This document shows, one piece after another, positions 42,727-50,408 of a DNA stretch of 64,000 nt. Source of the DNA: Streptomyces catenulae (GTDB lineage: Bacteria; Actinomycetota; Actinomycetes; Streptomycetales; Streptomycetaceae); assembly GCF_000718015.1 (NCBI RefSeq), contig NZ_JODY01000031.1, positions 1 through 64,000 of the forward strand, written 5' to 3'. Made by a program: the position numbers and the translations under genes. The notes under the pieces were generated by a model. That model was not told where the DNA came from and did no database searches. It saw nothing but the letters and a program-made list of their open reading frames with translations. The stretch's first letter is position 1. Each line of letters begins with the position of its first letter.

Positions 42727-43155
42727 TCACTCGGCGAGCCCCAGCTCCTTCTTGTAGTCGGCGATGGCGAGTACGGCCGCGGACTGCTCCTCGGGCTCAG
42801 GCTCGTGAAGTTCGATGCGCACACGGCGCCGGTCGCCCTCGGCGACGAGGAGCCGCTCGAACGCGGAGTAGATGGTCTGGAGCATCTGGCCGCTCCGCTT
42901 CCCGGAGTTCTTGTAATAGCTCAGGTCTTCGCAGAGCGAGAAAGCGAAAGCCCAGTCCGAGTTCTGATAGAAGTCCGACTGGCCAGATGATTTGAGGGAA
43001 TCCCACAGTCGGCGCGCAATCGGATGCCATTCACAATCAGCATCGGGAATCTTTACATCACGCAGGACTCCCTTGGTCACTGACTGGACGTCGGACCCCT
43101 TGCGCTCCCGGGGGCGGGCGAGGTCCGCCTCGCGGTTAGGTACGGGGCCGGGCAT
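42727..43155 (-). CDS. Terminase small subunit
   Basis: Protein of 142 residues beginning MPGPVPNREADLARPRERKG, a typical actinophage TerS start. It continues EWHPIARRLWDSLKSSGQSD, SDWAFAFSLCEDLSYYKNSG and SAFERLLVAEGDRRRVRIEL, then an acidic tail. It recognises the packaging site and stimulates TerL. ATG 43155 has AAAGGAGGTGG upstream. Encoded between HNH and TerL, the usual order. Confidence 0.86.
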   Translation of the reverse strand: MPGPVPNREADLARPRERKGSDVQSVTKGVLRDVKIPDADCEWHPIARRLWDSLKSSGQSDFYQNSDWAFAFSLCEDLSYYKNSGKRSGQMLQTIYSAFERLLVAEGDRRRVRIELHEPEPEEQSAAVLAIADYKKELGLAE

Positions 43156-43178
43156 CGCCCACCTCCTTTCCAGGCTCA

Positions 43179-43206
43179 GGCCCCCGAGGCATTCACCTCG
43201 GGGGCC
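43179..43206. terminator. Hairpin between HNH and terminase genes
   Basis: Perfect 11-bp stem (43179-43189 with 43196-43206) and a 6-nt loop. Lies between the HNH stop codon and the TerS start. May be a partial terminator or part of the cos region. Confidence 0.5.
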
Positions 43207-43241
43207 GGCGCGGCTCAACAGTCATCCGGAGCTCTGCGAGT

Positions 43242-43553
43242 TCACAGCAGGCCGGGATGCTTCTCGGTTCTGCGGAATTTCCGGCCGTGGCGCCTGCGCG
43301 CGGCGGCCTTGGCCGCGGCGCCCTCTCGCGAGGACTTGACCCGGTGATGCCACCCGCAGAGCGATGTCAGGTTGGCCTCTCGATGGTCGTCACCGGGGCG
43401 AATATGGTCCACGTCAGACGCTGGCTCGATACACCGCACGCCGTATTGGTCTGCGGCTGTGCAGCGATGGCTGTCGCGCTTCAGGACGCGGCGACGGATT
43501 TTCTCCCAATTCACGGGAAGGCGTTCTCTTCGGTTTGATGTCGACCAAGCCAA
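43242..43553 (-). CDS. HNH endonuclease
   Basis: Protein of 103 residues. KIRRRVLKRDSHRCTAADQY, SDVDHIRPGDDHREANLTSL and CGWHHRVKSSREG give the HNH motif (DH...N...H) with two Cys pairs for structural zinc. HNH proteins next to terminase genes are needed for cos cleavage in many siphoviruses, and the location fits. TTG 43553 with GGAGGAGCGGAG upstream. Expressed as the first gene of the late leftward operon. Confidence 0.88.
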   Translation of the reverse strand: MAWSTSNRRERLPVNWEKIRRRVLKRDSHRCTAADQYGVRCIEPASDVDHIRPGDDHREANLTSLCGWHHRVKSSREGAAAKAAARRRHGRKFRRTEKHPGLL

Positions 43554-43914
43554 CTCCGCTCCTCCTTAAAGGAATCGCTCAAGGCGAAGGCCAGCGGCGA
43601 AAGGCTTCTTCAAGCGGCCCCGAAGGGGCCCAGGAGAAAAGGCGACGGCGAAGAGGATTCGCCCATGGGCCCCTCCGGGGCCCATCAAGCGAGGAGATCA
43701 ACCCTCTACTTGTATATACGGAGCGAGGGCGCCTTTCAGGAAACAGGTGGAGAGTGACGCCCACCACACAGCAAGGCGACACCTTGGCTGCCTGCTGGCG
43801 AGCTGGACACCAAGTCAAAGTATCGCGTAGGTTGCGCAGCACAGAAAAACGACCCCGGGTCGACAGTGCTGGAGACACCTCGCCGGGGTCGACACCGAGA
43901 GGAGTTGGCTCTCG
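43554..43914. other. Late-operon control region and candidate cos region (no gene)
   Basis: About 360 bp without a gene, between the late leftward operon and the rightward early region. It holds two GC hairpins: GGCCCC-GAA-GGGGCC at 43616-43630, and an 8-bp stem at 43666-43673 with 43677-43684. It also holds a copy of the 16-bp site (43813-43828). Closeness to HNH and TerS makes this the likely place of a cos or pac site; I could not locate a specific nick. Confidence 0.5.
43813..43828 (-). repeat. Phage site family member at head of late operon
   Basis: Minus-strand ACGCGATACTTTGACT, identical to 23061-23076. It points toward the late genes. No -10 element is seen at the right distance from its TTGACT. 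Confidence 0.68.
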
Positions 43915-44880
43915 ATGCGAGTGCATCGTAACCGGCACGAACGTGCCTTCACCGTCATCCCCAACGCCGCCGCCCGGCACGACCGGCTGTCCCTCACCGC
44001 CGTCGGCCTCCTCGTGCGGCTGCTGTCCCTGCCGGATGGCGCCTCCGTCACCGTCGAGAAGGTCACCGAGCAGGTGGACGAGGGCAAGATGAGCGTCGCC
44101 AAGGCGTTCAAGGCGCTGGAGAAGGCCGGGTACCTCCGCCGCCACCGCACCCAGGACCCGGACACCGGCCGGTGGCGCACCCAGACCCACGTCTCCGACA
44201 TCCCGATGAACCACATCCCGGCGGTCGGCGACCCGGACACCCGGCCCGTCGGCGATCCCCCCAAGGGGGAAAAGAACCAGGCAAAGAACCTCCTCCCCGA
44301 ACCCCAGACGAAGGCCGACGGCGACGAGCCGGCCGAGGCCAGCGACCAGGAGGAGGGCATCGAGCACCAGGAGCAGACGACCCCAACCGCTCCGGCTGAC
44401 GCCGAGACCGGCCGGGCCGCCTCCGTCCTCGCCAAGCTCGGCGAGATCGATCGCCGTCTGGCGCTCGGCGGAGCCGACGTACTCCGCCTCGCCCCGCTCG
44501 CCGCCGAGTGGCTCGCCGAAGGACACACCCAGCACAAGGTCATCGACCTCCTGACCGCCCGACTGCCGGAACGCATCGACTCCCCGGCCGCACTGGTCTC
44601 CTACCGCCTGAAGTCCCACCGGCCCGCCAAGCCGACGCCGAAGCAGCCCCCGGCCCCGGACACCCGCGCCCGATGCCAGCAGTGCGAAGCGGTCTTCCCC
44701 GCGGGCATCTCCGCCACCGTGTGCAAGACGTGCGCCTCCGAAACGCGACTCGACCAGCCCGCCCGGCCTGCCAGCGAGGCGAACAGCCTGATCGCCGCCA
44801 TCCGCCAGCGCCGCATCAGCGGCACCTTCGCCCCGGGCGCCAAGAGCCGCCTCCTGCCGGTCATGCCGGCCACCGCCTGA
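43915..44880 (+). CDS. Helix-turn-helix protein, winged-helix N-terminus
   Basis: Protein of 321 residues. The N-terminus (VHRNRHERAFTVIPNAAARH; LSLTAVGLLVRLLSLPDGAS) and VEKVTEQVDEGKMSVAKAFK are a winged-helix domain found in many Streptomyces plasmid and integrative-element proteins, sometimes acting in replication control. A C-terminal Cys4 motif (CQQCEAVFPAG...CKTCAS) looks like a zinc ribbon. ATG 43915 with AGGAG upstream. First gene of the rightward region. Confidence 0.75.
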   Translation: MRVHRNRHERAFTVIPNAAARHDRLSLTAVGLLVRLLSLPDGASVTVEKVTEQVDEGKMSVAKAFKALEKAGYLRRHRTQDPDTGRWRTQTHVSDIPMNHIPAVGDPDTRPVGDPPKGEKNQAKNLLPEPQTKADGDEPAEASDQEEGIEHQEQTTPTAPADAETGRAASVLAKLGEIDRRLALGGADVLRLAPLAAEWLAEGHTQHKVIDLLTARLPERIDSPAALVSYRLKSHRPAKPTPKQPPAPDTRARCQQCEAVFPAGISATVCKTCASETRLDQPARPASEANSLIAAIRQRRISGTFAPGAKSRLLPVMPATA

Positions 44881-44907
44881 CAGCAGACGCACAGAGAGCG
44901 CACCCCC

Positions 44908-45711
44908 ATGTCTCCGATGCACACCCCCTGGTACGCCCGCTCCGTCGTCACCGGCGGCTGTCCACTCGTCCTCGCCATGGCCCTGGTCATGTCCGTCCCC
45001 GGAGAGATCCGCATGGCAGAACTGGCAGGCTGGCACGGCTGGATCACCTGGCTCATGCCGGTGTCGATATCCGTCTACGCCGCGTGCGCCGCCGTCATCT
45101 CCGACCTGCGCCGCCGCGCCAAGGCACCCGGCCGCGTCACCGCCACCATCGGCGCCGGTCTCGCCCTCGGCCTGGCACTGTCAGCACAGGTCGTGGCACA
45201 CCTGATCGACCGGGGCTACATGGCGACGTCCGCCATCCTTGTCGCCGTCGTCTCCGCGGTGCCACCCCTTGTCGTGGCACACATGCTCCACATGGCAGCG
45301 ACCCCGTCGGCCTCGGTGACCGCCGAGCAGCGGATCACCGAGTTGGAGGAGTCCCTCGCCCTCATGACGGTTGATCTCGGCGAGGCCCTGGACCTCGAAG
45401 GCCGCCTTGTCGCGTCGAAGGCGCACGCCATCAAGAACGCCCTCGAAGGGCTGGCCGAAGAAGCCGAGGAGGCGGCGGCCGAAGCTGACGTGTGGGCGGA
45501 GGAGTTGATCGGCGGAGTGGCGGCGGCTGGCGTGGCAGAGTCGAAGCCTCGCCGCAGTGCCAAGAAGGCCGTTCCTCTGGCGGTCGTGCAAGAGGCCGTC
45601 GCCGCCATGGAGACCGAAGGAGCCACGGTCAGTGGCAAGACGCTGGCCCAACGGCTCGGCTGCTCGGAGCGGTCCGGGTACCGCTACCTCGGAGCCGTGA
45701 AGACCGTCTGA
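44908..45711 (+). CDS. DUF2637/SpdB-like membrane protein with C-terminal helix-turn-helix
   Basis: Protein of 267 residues. Four hydrophobic segments lie between residues 15 and 130 (SVVTGGCPLVLAMALVMSVP; ITWLMPVSISVYAACAAVIS; LALGLALSAQVVAHLIDRGY; ILVAVVSAVPPLVVAHMLHM), as in DUF2637 proteins linked to plasmid spread in Streptomyces. Then a coiled-coil and a small DNA-binding end (VSGKTLAQRLGCSERSGYRY). Unexpected in a phage; likely gained from a conjugative element. ATG 44908. Confidence 0.75.
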   Translation: MSPMHTPWYARSVVTGGCPLVLAMALVMSVPGEIRMAELAGWHGWITWLMPVSISVYAACAAVISDLRRRAKAPGRVTATIGAGLALGLALSAQVVAHLIDRGYMATSAILVAVVSAVPPLVVAHMLHMAATPSASVTAEQRITELEESLALMTVDLGEALDLEGRLVASKAHAIKNALEGLAEEAEEAAAEADVWAEELIGGVAAAGVAESKPRRSAKKAVPLAVVQEAVAAMETEGATVSGKTLAQRLGCSERSGYRYLGAVKTV

Positions 45712-45724
45712 CCACGCCGGTTGG

Positions 45725-45761
45725 CGTGTGGTGCCCTGCCACGGGCGCAGGGCACCACACG
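45725..45761. terminator. Bidirectional terminator
   Basis: Perfect 15-bp stem (45725-45739 with 45747-45761) and a 7-nt loop in the 52-bp gap between convergent genes. One of the strongest hairpins in the window. Confidence 0.85.
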
Positions 45762-45763
45762 CG

Positions 45764-46651
45764 CTAGACCCTGGCGGAGATCCGGTCGATCACGTCCTGG
45801 GCGGGCAGTACCTCGCCACGCATCCCGTTCCAGGTGAACTGCCGCCTTCCACGACTGTGCTCGCGGACCCAGGTCAGGTCGGCGGGGTCTGCGGAATCGC
45901 GCCGTGCCGAAGGCGTTCGGCGTTGGTGCTCGGAGACGAGGTGGACGAGTGCCGCACGGCGTACCTCGCCATCCGCGAGGTCCCGCTCCGCCAGCAGCTC
46001 CCGGCACCCGGCCGCCGTGGCGGGGATGAGCAGGCCAGTGCCCTTCGGGCCCTTGATCCGGACGTGCCAGTCGTAGCGCCGCATGAACTGAAGGCCAAGG
46101 CTGACGCGCAGGAGCAAATCCTCTCCGGCATCGGCTGGCGCCCCGGTGAACAGATTCGTGAACCTGGTGCCCGAGCCGCCGTCGGTGCCGTAGTACGCGA
46201 CTGTTGTCTCGGCGATGCCCTTCTCCTCGTCGGTGACGGCGAGCGTCGCCAGCTCGATGATGTGGCGAGCGGATCGAGGCACGGGGGCAATGGGACGTCG
46301 GACGAAGCGCACGCGCCGGACGAGCATCCTCCCGTGGTCTCTCGTGCCCACAGCGTCGCACCGGTGAACCACGGCGACGTTGAGCCGATACTCGACGTCG
46401 GCCGGCGTGGCGATGGTGAACACGTCGTCGGACGGATCGTCGCGCTCGGCCTCGCGCCAGTTCAGTGCGGCCTCGTTGCTGGAGGGGATCGCGTCGGTGA
46501 AGTGCTCCAGCGGCATCCGGTAGGCACCGAGCCGCTCCACGCCCGTGCCCCAGTCGATCCGCGGGGCTCTGCTGACCTTCTTAAGGTCCAGCAGGCGTAA
46601 CAACCACTGCGCGTGAGCCTCAACGCTGGCCCTGTCGCCGTTGACCGACAC
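45764..46651 (-). CDS. Hypothetical protein, leftward gene within early region
   Basis: Protein of 295 residues starting MSVNGDRASVEAHAQWLLRL. Arg/Asp-rich with alternating beta and alpha patterns (TFRLNVAVV-like VEYRLNVAVVHRCDAVGTRD; RHIIELATLAVTDEEKGIAE; MRRYDWHVRIKGPKGTGLLI). No family recognised. GTG 46651 with AAAGGGG upstream. It runs opposite to its neighbours and is isolated by a strong terminator and a long upstream gap, which suggests an independently regulated cargo gene. Confidence 0.65.
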   Translation of the reverse strand: MSVNGDRASVEAHAQWLLRLLDLKKVSRAPRIDWGTGVERLGAYRMPLEHFTDAIPSSNEAALNWREAERDDPSDDVFTIATPADVEYRLNVAVVHRCDAVGTRDHGRMLVRRVRFVRRPIAPVPRSARHIIELATLAVTDEEKGIAETTVAYYGTDGGSGTRFTNLFTGAPADAGEDLLLRVSLGLQFMRRYDWHVRIKGPKGTGLLIPATAAGCRELLAERDLADGEVRRAALVHLVSEHQRRTPSARRDSADPADLTWVREHSRGRRQFTWNGMRGEVLPAQDVIDRISARV

Positions 46652-46905
46652 GTGGTGACCCCTTTCCCGGCCGGAAACTCCCTGTGAGCTGTGGCCGTTC
46701 ACACCGTGTCGGCATTCTTCCGTTCTGTGGTCGCGACGGCCATGGATTCGGCCCTTTCTGGCCGGCAGGGTCCGCGGTCTTGCTGCTCTCCGTGTTGGCC
46801 GACGAAGAGAGGGTGTTGGGGCCGAAGCTGGCCGAACTCCCTTGGGGGCGCCGCCGGATGCCGGTATCTGACGAGGCTCGAAGAGCTCCGGTTCCGCAGC
46901 ACGAC

Positions 46906-46950
46906 TCTTAAAACTTGACCCATGGGGGGCCATACCCGCAAGTTTTAAGA
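46906..46950. promoter_or_regulatory. 12-bp inverted repeat, candidate operator
   Basis: TCTTAAAACTTG (46906-46917) and its exact complement CAAGTTTTAAGA (46939-46950) are 21 bp apart. AT-rich in GC-rich DNA. TACAGT (46961-46966) just downstream could be a -10, so a protein bound here would cover the -35 region. Confidence 0.65.
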
Positions 46951-46970
46951 GACAAGTCGGTACAGTGACT

Positions 46971-47046
46971 GCGGGTGAGCATTCACCCGCCCCGTGGGGC
47001 CGCCTCGGCCAGGAGACGGCCCCAGGGCGGACCTTGAACAGGTCCG
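46971..47046 (+). other. Chain of RNA hairpins in leader
   Basis: Three adjacent hairpins: 46971-46978 with 46983-46990 (GCAT loop); 46996-47002 with 47017-47023; and 47028-47033 with 47041-47046. They could be a terminator/attenuator set or a structured small RNA made from the promoter at the inverted repeat. Confidence 0.45.
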
Positions 47047-47622
47047 TCTAGAGGGGTGTCTGTCCGGCTGCGGTCAGTTCAACCAGCCCTTCACGTGAGC
47101 CAACCAGTCCGCCAGCAGGCGGCCGGCGAGCGACCCGAGGAAGGCGGTTGAAACCGGCCGCAGCCGGGTCAACCCTCGGAGAACGCGAGCACCCTGCCAC
47201 GCCGGGCGAGGTAACTGCGCCTTCTCCGCACGGTGCCGTCCCATGCGCAGGTCTCCTTTTCATCGACGGTCGCTGCCCCCTGCGAGACAGCGCTCCGGGC
47301 GTTGCTCGACGGGGCAACATCCGGGAGTCTGGGTGGAGAACTGCGCAGTGGCACGAAGGCGCCGCGCCACACGAAGATAACCCAACTCCCTGGTGGGAAT
47401 GGCGAATACGGTTCCCAACTGGTATTTGGAAATTCCGTTTGGAATCTGCGGTGACTTTGGAACCGTGGCAGGACCCGAGCTGCTAAGACGTGGCGGTCCG
47501 GCGAATTTCGTACCGGGGGTCGTACCCCCACCCCGTAGGGCCCGGCCGGGCCTCCGCTACCCTCGCGCGCCGCACACCGACGCGCCCCCCCCCGCACCCC
47601 CCAAAGCAGACAACCGGCCCGC

Positions 47623-47643
47623 GATTGCGAGACTTGCGCTTGG
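47623..47643 (+). repeat. Phage site family member 1 in early control region
   Basis: GATTGCGAGACTTGCGCTTG and one more G, pointing rightward. Contains TTGCGC, a possible -35; the -10 region 17 bp further on (AGAGTG) is poor. Confidence 0.6.
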
Positions 47644-47780
47644 TCGGGGTGCCGTGAGAGTGTTTGACCCGTCGCCAACACCGACCGGCCGCAAGGCGGG
47701 TGGGCGGGGCGGCGGGCGGGCAGGTCAACGAGCCAGGCGCTGCGCGCCTTGCTCGAAGCTGGGCCGCCTCAAGGTCAAGC

Positions 47781-47822
47781 GAATGCGACACTTTGACAAT
47801 GTCGGGACTCGCCACTTACGGT
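47781..47822 (+). promoter_or_regulatory. Early rightward promoter with site-family operator
   Basis: The site GAATGCGACACTTTGACA cov­ers the -35 TTGACA (47793-47798); after a 17-18-bp spacer comes TTACGGT (47816-47822), giving a -10 of TTACGG or TACGGT. A good promoter whose -35 half is part of the repeated site, so a protein bound to the site would block it. Confidence 0.75.
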
Positions 47823-47906
47823 GGGAACCACGCCGAACCGGGCAACTGAGAACGGGCCGCACGATGCGGTGCCGCCAACTGCTTGGGCTGGCCGTCAAGT
47901 TGAAGT

Positions 47907-47947
47907 GAATGCGAGAACTTGGCAGACCGGGGAAGATCCGCTAGGGT
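47907..47947 (+). promoter_or_regulatory. Second early rightward promoter with site-family operator
   Basis: GAATGCGAGAACTTGGCAG overlaps -35 TTGGCA (47919-47924); 17-bp spacer; -10 TAGGGT (47942-47947). It is the closest clear promoter to the boxA-like element and the early genes. The sequence GTxGGAACCAC follows the -10 in both promoters. Confidence 0.78.
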
Positions 47948-48213
47948 CGGAACCACCGCAAGGCCGACAGGCCGGGCGGAAATGACCATCACGCCAGCAT
48001 CCGGGCATCGGGTGCCCCACCCCCGAGGGAGCGGGGGGCCGCTCTGCGAAGCGAGCTGTCGCAGGGAGTACGGCAAGGTCAGCGCGAGAAGCGAAGACCG
48101 CAGTGCCCGAGCGCTCCGAGTGCGCCGAACTCGGGCCTGGCTGGGTGACTGGCCAGGGGCGGCCGGACCGAGGCCACCCCGAGAGGGGTTGGTACAGAAA
48201 GGCACCGCCCGAT

Positions 48214-48232
48214 CCTTGAGAACTCAACAGTG
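48214..48232 (+). promoter_or_regulatory. boxA-like antitermination element
   Basis: CCTTGAGAACTCAACAGTG closely resembles the conserved element before 16S rRNA genes in Streptomyces and relatives, where it works as a boxA for Nus-factor antitermination. It is in the leader of the early transcript, ahead of many hairpins and five ribozymes. No rRNA gene follows. Confidence 0.65.
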
Positions 48233-48263
48233 AACGCGAATATTCGCAGCCATCGAGCCACCT

Positions 48264-48318
48264 GAAATGCCCATGTGGGGCGGGTGGTTGGCATCCTGGA
48301 ATGCCCGTGTGGGGCGGG
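48264..48318 (+). repeat. Direct repeats with hairpins in leader
   Basis: Two 21-bp copies, 48264-48284 and 48298-48318, match at 19 of 21 positions and share ATGCCCrTGTGGGGCGGG. Each can form a small GCCC/GGGC hairpin, and a 7-bp stem joins the flanks of the second. Function unknown. Confidence 0.6.
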
Positions 48319-48532
48319 ATGCCTGGCTGCACTGATCGAAGAGACGTGATGGCGCGAGTGCGCCTGACACTTTCCAGAACGTGAACGTGGATGCACCCGC
48401 CGGGCCTTCGGGTCCGGTGGGGTGCTGCGACTCAAGCGCGCTGTTGTGTGCGCTTGGGTGACAGCGCCCCATCAAGAGGTGGGGTGTGCATCGGGGCCGG
48501 CCGAGGGGCGACCCCTGTCCGATGGGAGACAC

Positions 48533-49114
48533 ATGACTGACACGTTCAAGATGGATTCCGGCGTGAACTTCGCCAAGCAGGCGGACGTGTTGTCCAACCC
48601 TGACCTGTGGGAGCAGAACGCCAATTTGAGGAAGCGGCTTTTCGAGGTGGCGTGTGAGCGCGACTCGTTGTCCACTGCTGTGGGCAACGCTTCGGGCATC
48701 GTGGGTGATCTGATTTCAGAGAACCGCTTTCTGGGTGATGTGGAGGAATCTCTGGAGAAGGTGACCAGGGGGCTGGCTGCTGATGTGAACACGCTGCGGA
48801 GCGAGCTGGACCGTTTCAAGGACCAAGTGCGAGAAGAGCTGTGCGCGGTCTTCGAGGCTGGTGAGATCGACCGCGAGACGGCAGACGAGTTCCTGAAGGT
48901 GCTCGACCTGGCCCCGCTTCCACGGAAGTACCGCACCACGGTGACGATCGAGGTGACGCTCGAAGACCTCTGCCGTAATGACGGTGAGCCGATCCGGGCG
49001 GAGGATGTTTCCGGGCTCCTTGACCTGAAGGTCCAGGGGAAAGGTGTCACGTTCGACGGGCCGGACTGCCACGTCGAGGTAGGCGCCCACGACACGATCG
49101 TGGGTTATTTTTAG
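48533..49114 (+). CDS. Coiled-coil early protein of unknown function
   Basis: Protein of 193 residues. Residues 20-110 are helical with heptad-like spacing (WEQNANLRKRLFEVACERDS; VNTLRSELDRFKDQVREELC), suggesting a coiled coil. The C-terminus is beta-rich (YRTTVTIEVTLEDLCRNDGE; VSGLLDLKVQGKGVTFDGPD). Not recognised. ATG 48533 behind GGGAGA. First gene of the ribozyme-divided operon; it has somewhat lower GC than its neighbours. Confidence 0.72.
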   Translation: MTDTFKMDSGVNFAKQADVLSNPDLWEQNANLRKRLFEVACERDSLSTAVGNASGIVGDLISENRFLGDVEESLEKVTRGLAADVNTLRSELDRFKDQVREELCAVFEAGEIDRETADEFLKVLDLAPLPRKYRTTVTIEVTLEDLCRNDGEPIRAEDVSGLLDLKVQGKGVTFDGPDCHVEVGAHDTIVGYF

Positions 49115-49118
49115 CCCT

Positions 49119-49139
49119 GATTGCGATATCTTAGCTAAC
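49119..49139 (+). repeat. Phage site family member after first early gene
   Basis: GATTGCGATATCTTAGCTAA and one more C, just after the stop codon of the first early gene, next to the palindrome ACTGACAGTCAGT (49138-49150). Reads with transcription. Confidence 0.62.
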
Positions 49140-49178
49140 TGACAGTCAGTCTCACTAGGAAGTGGGGCGGCCGTTGCA

Positions 49179-49246
49179 GGCGAAACGCCCCGACCACCGT
49201 GGTGCGGGGCGTCGTGCCCGGAGTGGTGTCCGGGACCTGATGAGCC
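49179..49246 (+). ncRNA. Hammerhead ribozyme 1 (type II topology)
   Basis: All conserved core elements are in the circularly permuted order of type II: stem II strand GGC, then GAAA, stem III (7 pairs, ACGCCCC with GGGGCGT), cleavage triplet GTC (49211-49213), stem I (CCCGG with CCGGG and one bulge; loop AGTGGTGT), CTGATGA (49237-49243) and GCC to close stem II. Cleavage expected between 49213 and 49214. Lies between the 48533 and 49274 genes. Confidence 0.92.
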
Positions 49247-49273
49247 AGCCACTCACCCCGAATGCGAGGACAC

Positions 49274-50002
49274 ATGCTGCACCCGTACGACCCCGCGTCG
49301 GACGAGACTCTCGCGCAGTACGCCGAGGGCCTCGATGACGACTACGCCGCCTGGCCCACGTGGCACACGGGCAACCCCCTCGACGGGGACCAGCCCACGC
49401 ACGTCGAGATGTTCACCTGGAACGACAACCGCGCCGGGTGGATCGGCGACAAGTCGAACTTCGAGGTGGCGCGTGACCTGATTCGCTCCGCCGCCGACGA
49501 AGGCCGCACCGACACCGTGGTCTCGGACGAGCAGGTCTACGAGTGTGGCGGTGGCTCCTCGGCCTGGGACGTGGCGCAGCTCTACGTCCAGGTCTTCGAG
49601 GGTGGCTGCGAGCCGGACTGCCACGGCACCCGCACGTACACCGCCGCGTTCCGCACGGCCGTCGCCCTGGCCGAGTACGTCAAGCACGACTACCCCGTCA
49701 TCTCCGAGGACGACTATTGCGAGCAGCGCCACGAGCGCTTCACGGCGAACCTCGACGAGGTCCTGGAGGACATCCGGCTGCACTACCCGTTCGACTCGTC
49801 CGAAGACCACGATTCCATCCGCGAGTTCGGCCGCGAGTTGTTCTGGGAGCTGGACCAGTGGGAGGACGCGGAGGTGGACTGGGACGACGTCCGGGACGCG
49901 TACGACGCCGCTAGACGCGAACATTTCCTCGACCTCGGGCGCACCTTCATGCGCAACGAAATCCCCGGACAGCTCGCCCTCCTGGAGGTGGCCGGTGCGT
50001 GA
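49274..50002 (+). CDS. Acidic early protein of unknown function
   Basis: Protein of 242 residues, very acidic (for example LDQWEDAEVDWDDVRDAYDA), with a Gly/Cys part (YECGGGSSAWDVAQLYVQVF; GGCEPDCHGTRTYTAAFRTA). Not recognised. Its charge would fit a DNA-mimic or inhibitor, but there is no family evidence. ATG 49274 with GAGGA upstream. Overlaps the next gene by 8 bp. Confidence 0.72.
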   Translation: MLHPYDPASDETLAQYAEGLDDDYAAWPTWHTGNPLDGDQPTHVEMFTWNDNRAGWIGDKSNFEVARDLIRSAADEGRTDTVVSDEQVYECGGGSSAWDVAQLYVQVFEGGCEPDCHGTRTYTAAFRTAVALAEYVKHDYPVISEDDYCEQRHERFTANLDEVLEDIRLHYPFDSSEDHDSIREFGRELFWELDQWEDAEVDWDDVRDAYDAARREHFLDLGRTFMRNEIPGQLALLEVAGA

Positions 50003-50309
50003 GGACATCACCATCCCCGATATGCGCGGGGTGCCACGTCGGTCCCACCGGACTTGGGACACCTGCTCCAACGGGCTGTCCTACGCCATGCGCTCAGAAC
50101 CGGTGGCTGCCCGAGAGGTCAGGGGCGGTGACTGGGTCATCGGCCTGGCCGCCAATCCCAGACGAAACAGCTCCGACGCCTGGCGAGTCGGCCAGGTTCT
50201 GATCCGAGAGACCCGTGAGGGGAAGACCCAGATCCGCATCGGCTTCTACGGGGAGTGGGTCGCGTGGGAAGGCGATCCCGATACCTCGATCCCCGTCTAT
50301 CGCCGCTGA
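49995..50309 (+). CDS. Hypothetical early protein
   Basis: Protein of 104 residues. The second half looks like a beta barrel (GGDWVIGLAANPRR; DAWRVGQVLIRETREGKTQI; RIGFYGEWVAWEGDPDTSIP). GTG 49995 lies behind GGAGGTG inside the end of the previous gene. It ends 18 bp before the core of ribozyme 2. No family recognised. Confidence 0.65.
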   Translation: MREDITIPDMRGVPRRSHRTWDTCSNGLSYAMRSEPVAAREVRGGDWVIGLAANPRRNSSDAWRVGQVLIRETREGKTQIRIGFYGEWVAWEGDPDTSIPVYRR

Positions 50310-50327
50310 ATTCCCGTGTGCCGCAAA

Positions 50328-50381
50328 GGCGAAACCCCTTCGGGGGTCGGGGCGGGGTGGTGCCCGCTTCCTGACGATGCC
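50328..50381 (+). ncRNA. Hammerhead ribozyme 2 (type II topology)
   Basis: GGC, GAAA, stem III (ACCCC-TTCG-GGGGT), cleavage after C50348, stem I of 8 pairs (GGGGCGGG with CCCGCTTC, G-T pairs included; loop GTGGT), CTGACGA (50371-50377), one extra T, then GCC. Nearly identical to ribozyme 3. Between the 49995 and 50409 genes. Confidence 0.9.
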
Positions 50382-50408
50382 AGCCAACATCTATAAGAAG
50401 AGAGCGAC

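Larger units (their letters stand above)
46652..48532 (+). promoter_or_regulatory. Long non-coding control region and leader of the early operon
   Basis: Nearly 1.9 kb without a convincing gene; short open frames here have no ribosome sites, no familiar residues and mixed codon use. It holds a 12-bp inverted repeat (46906-46950), a chain of hairpins (46971-47046), three site-family copies (47623, 47781, 47907), two good promoters, a boxA-like element (48214-48232), and further hairpins and direct repeats up to the first gene at 48533. The transcript leader from the second promoter would be about 580 nt. Confidence 0.75.

Noticed and set aside
46970..48532. Several open frames of 70-170 codons in the long gap before the early genes
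   Set aside because: They cross hairpins, promoters and the boxA-like element, are rich in Arg, Pro and Gly, and lack ribosome sites. I treat the region as leader and control DNA.
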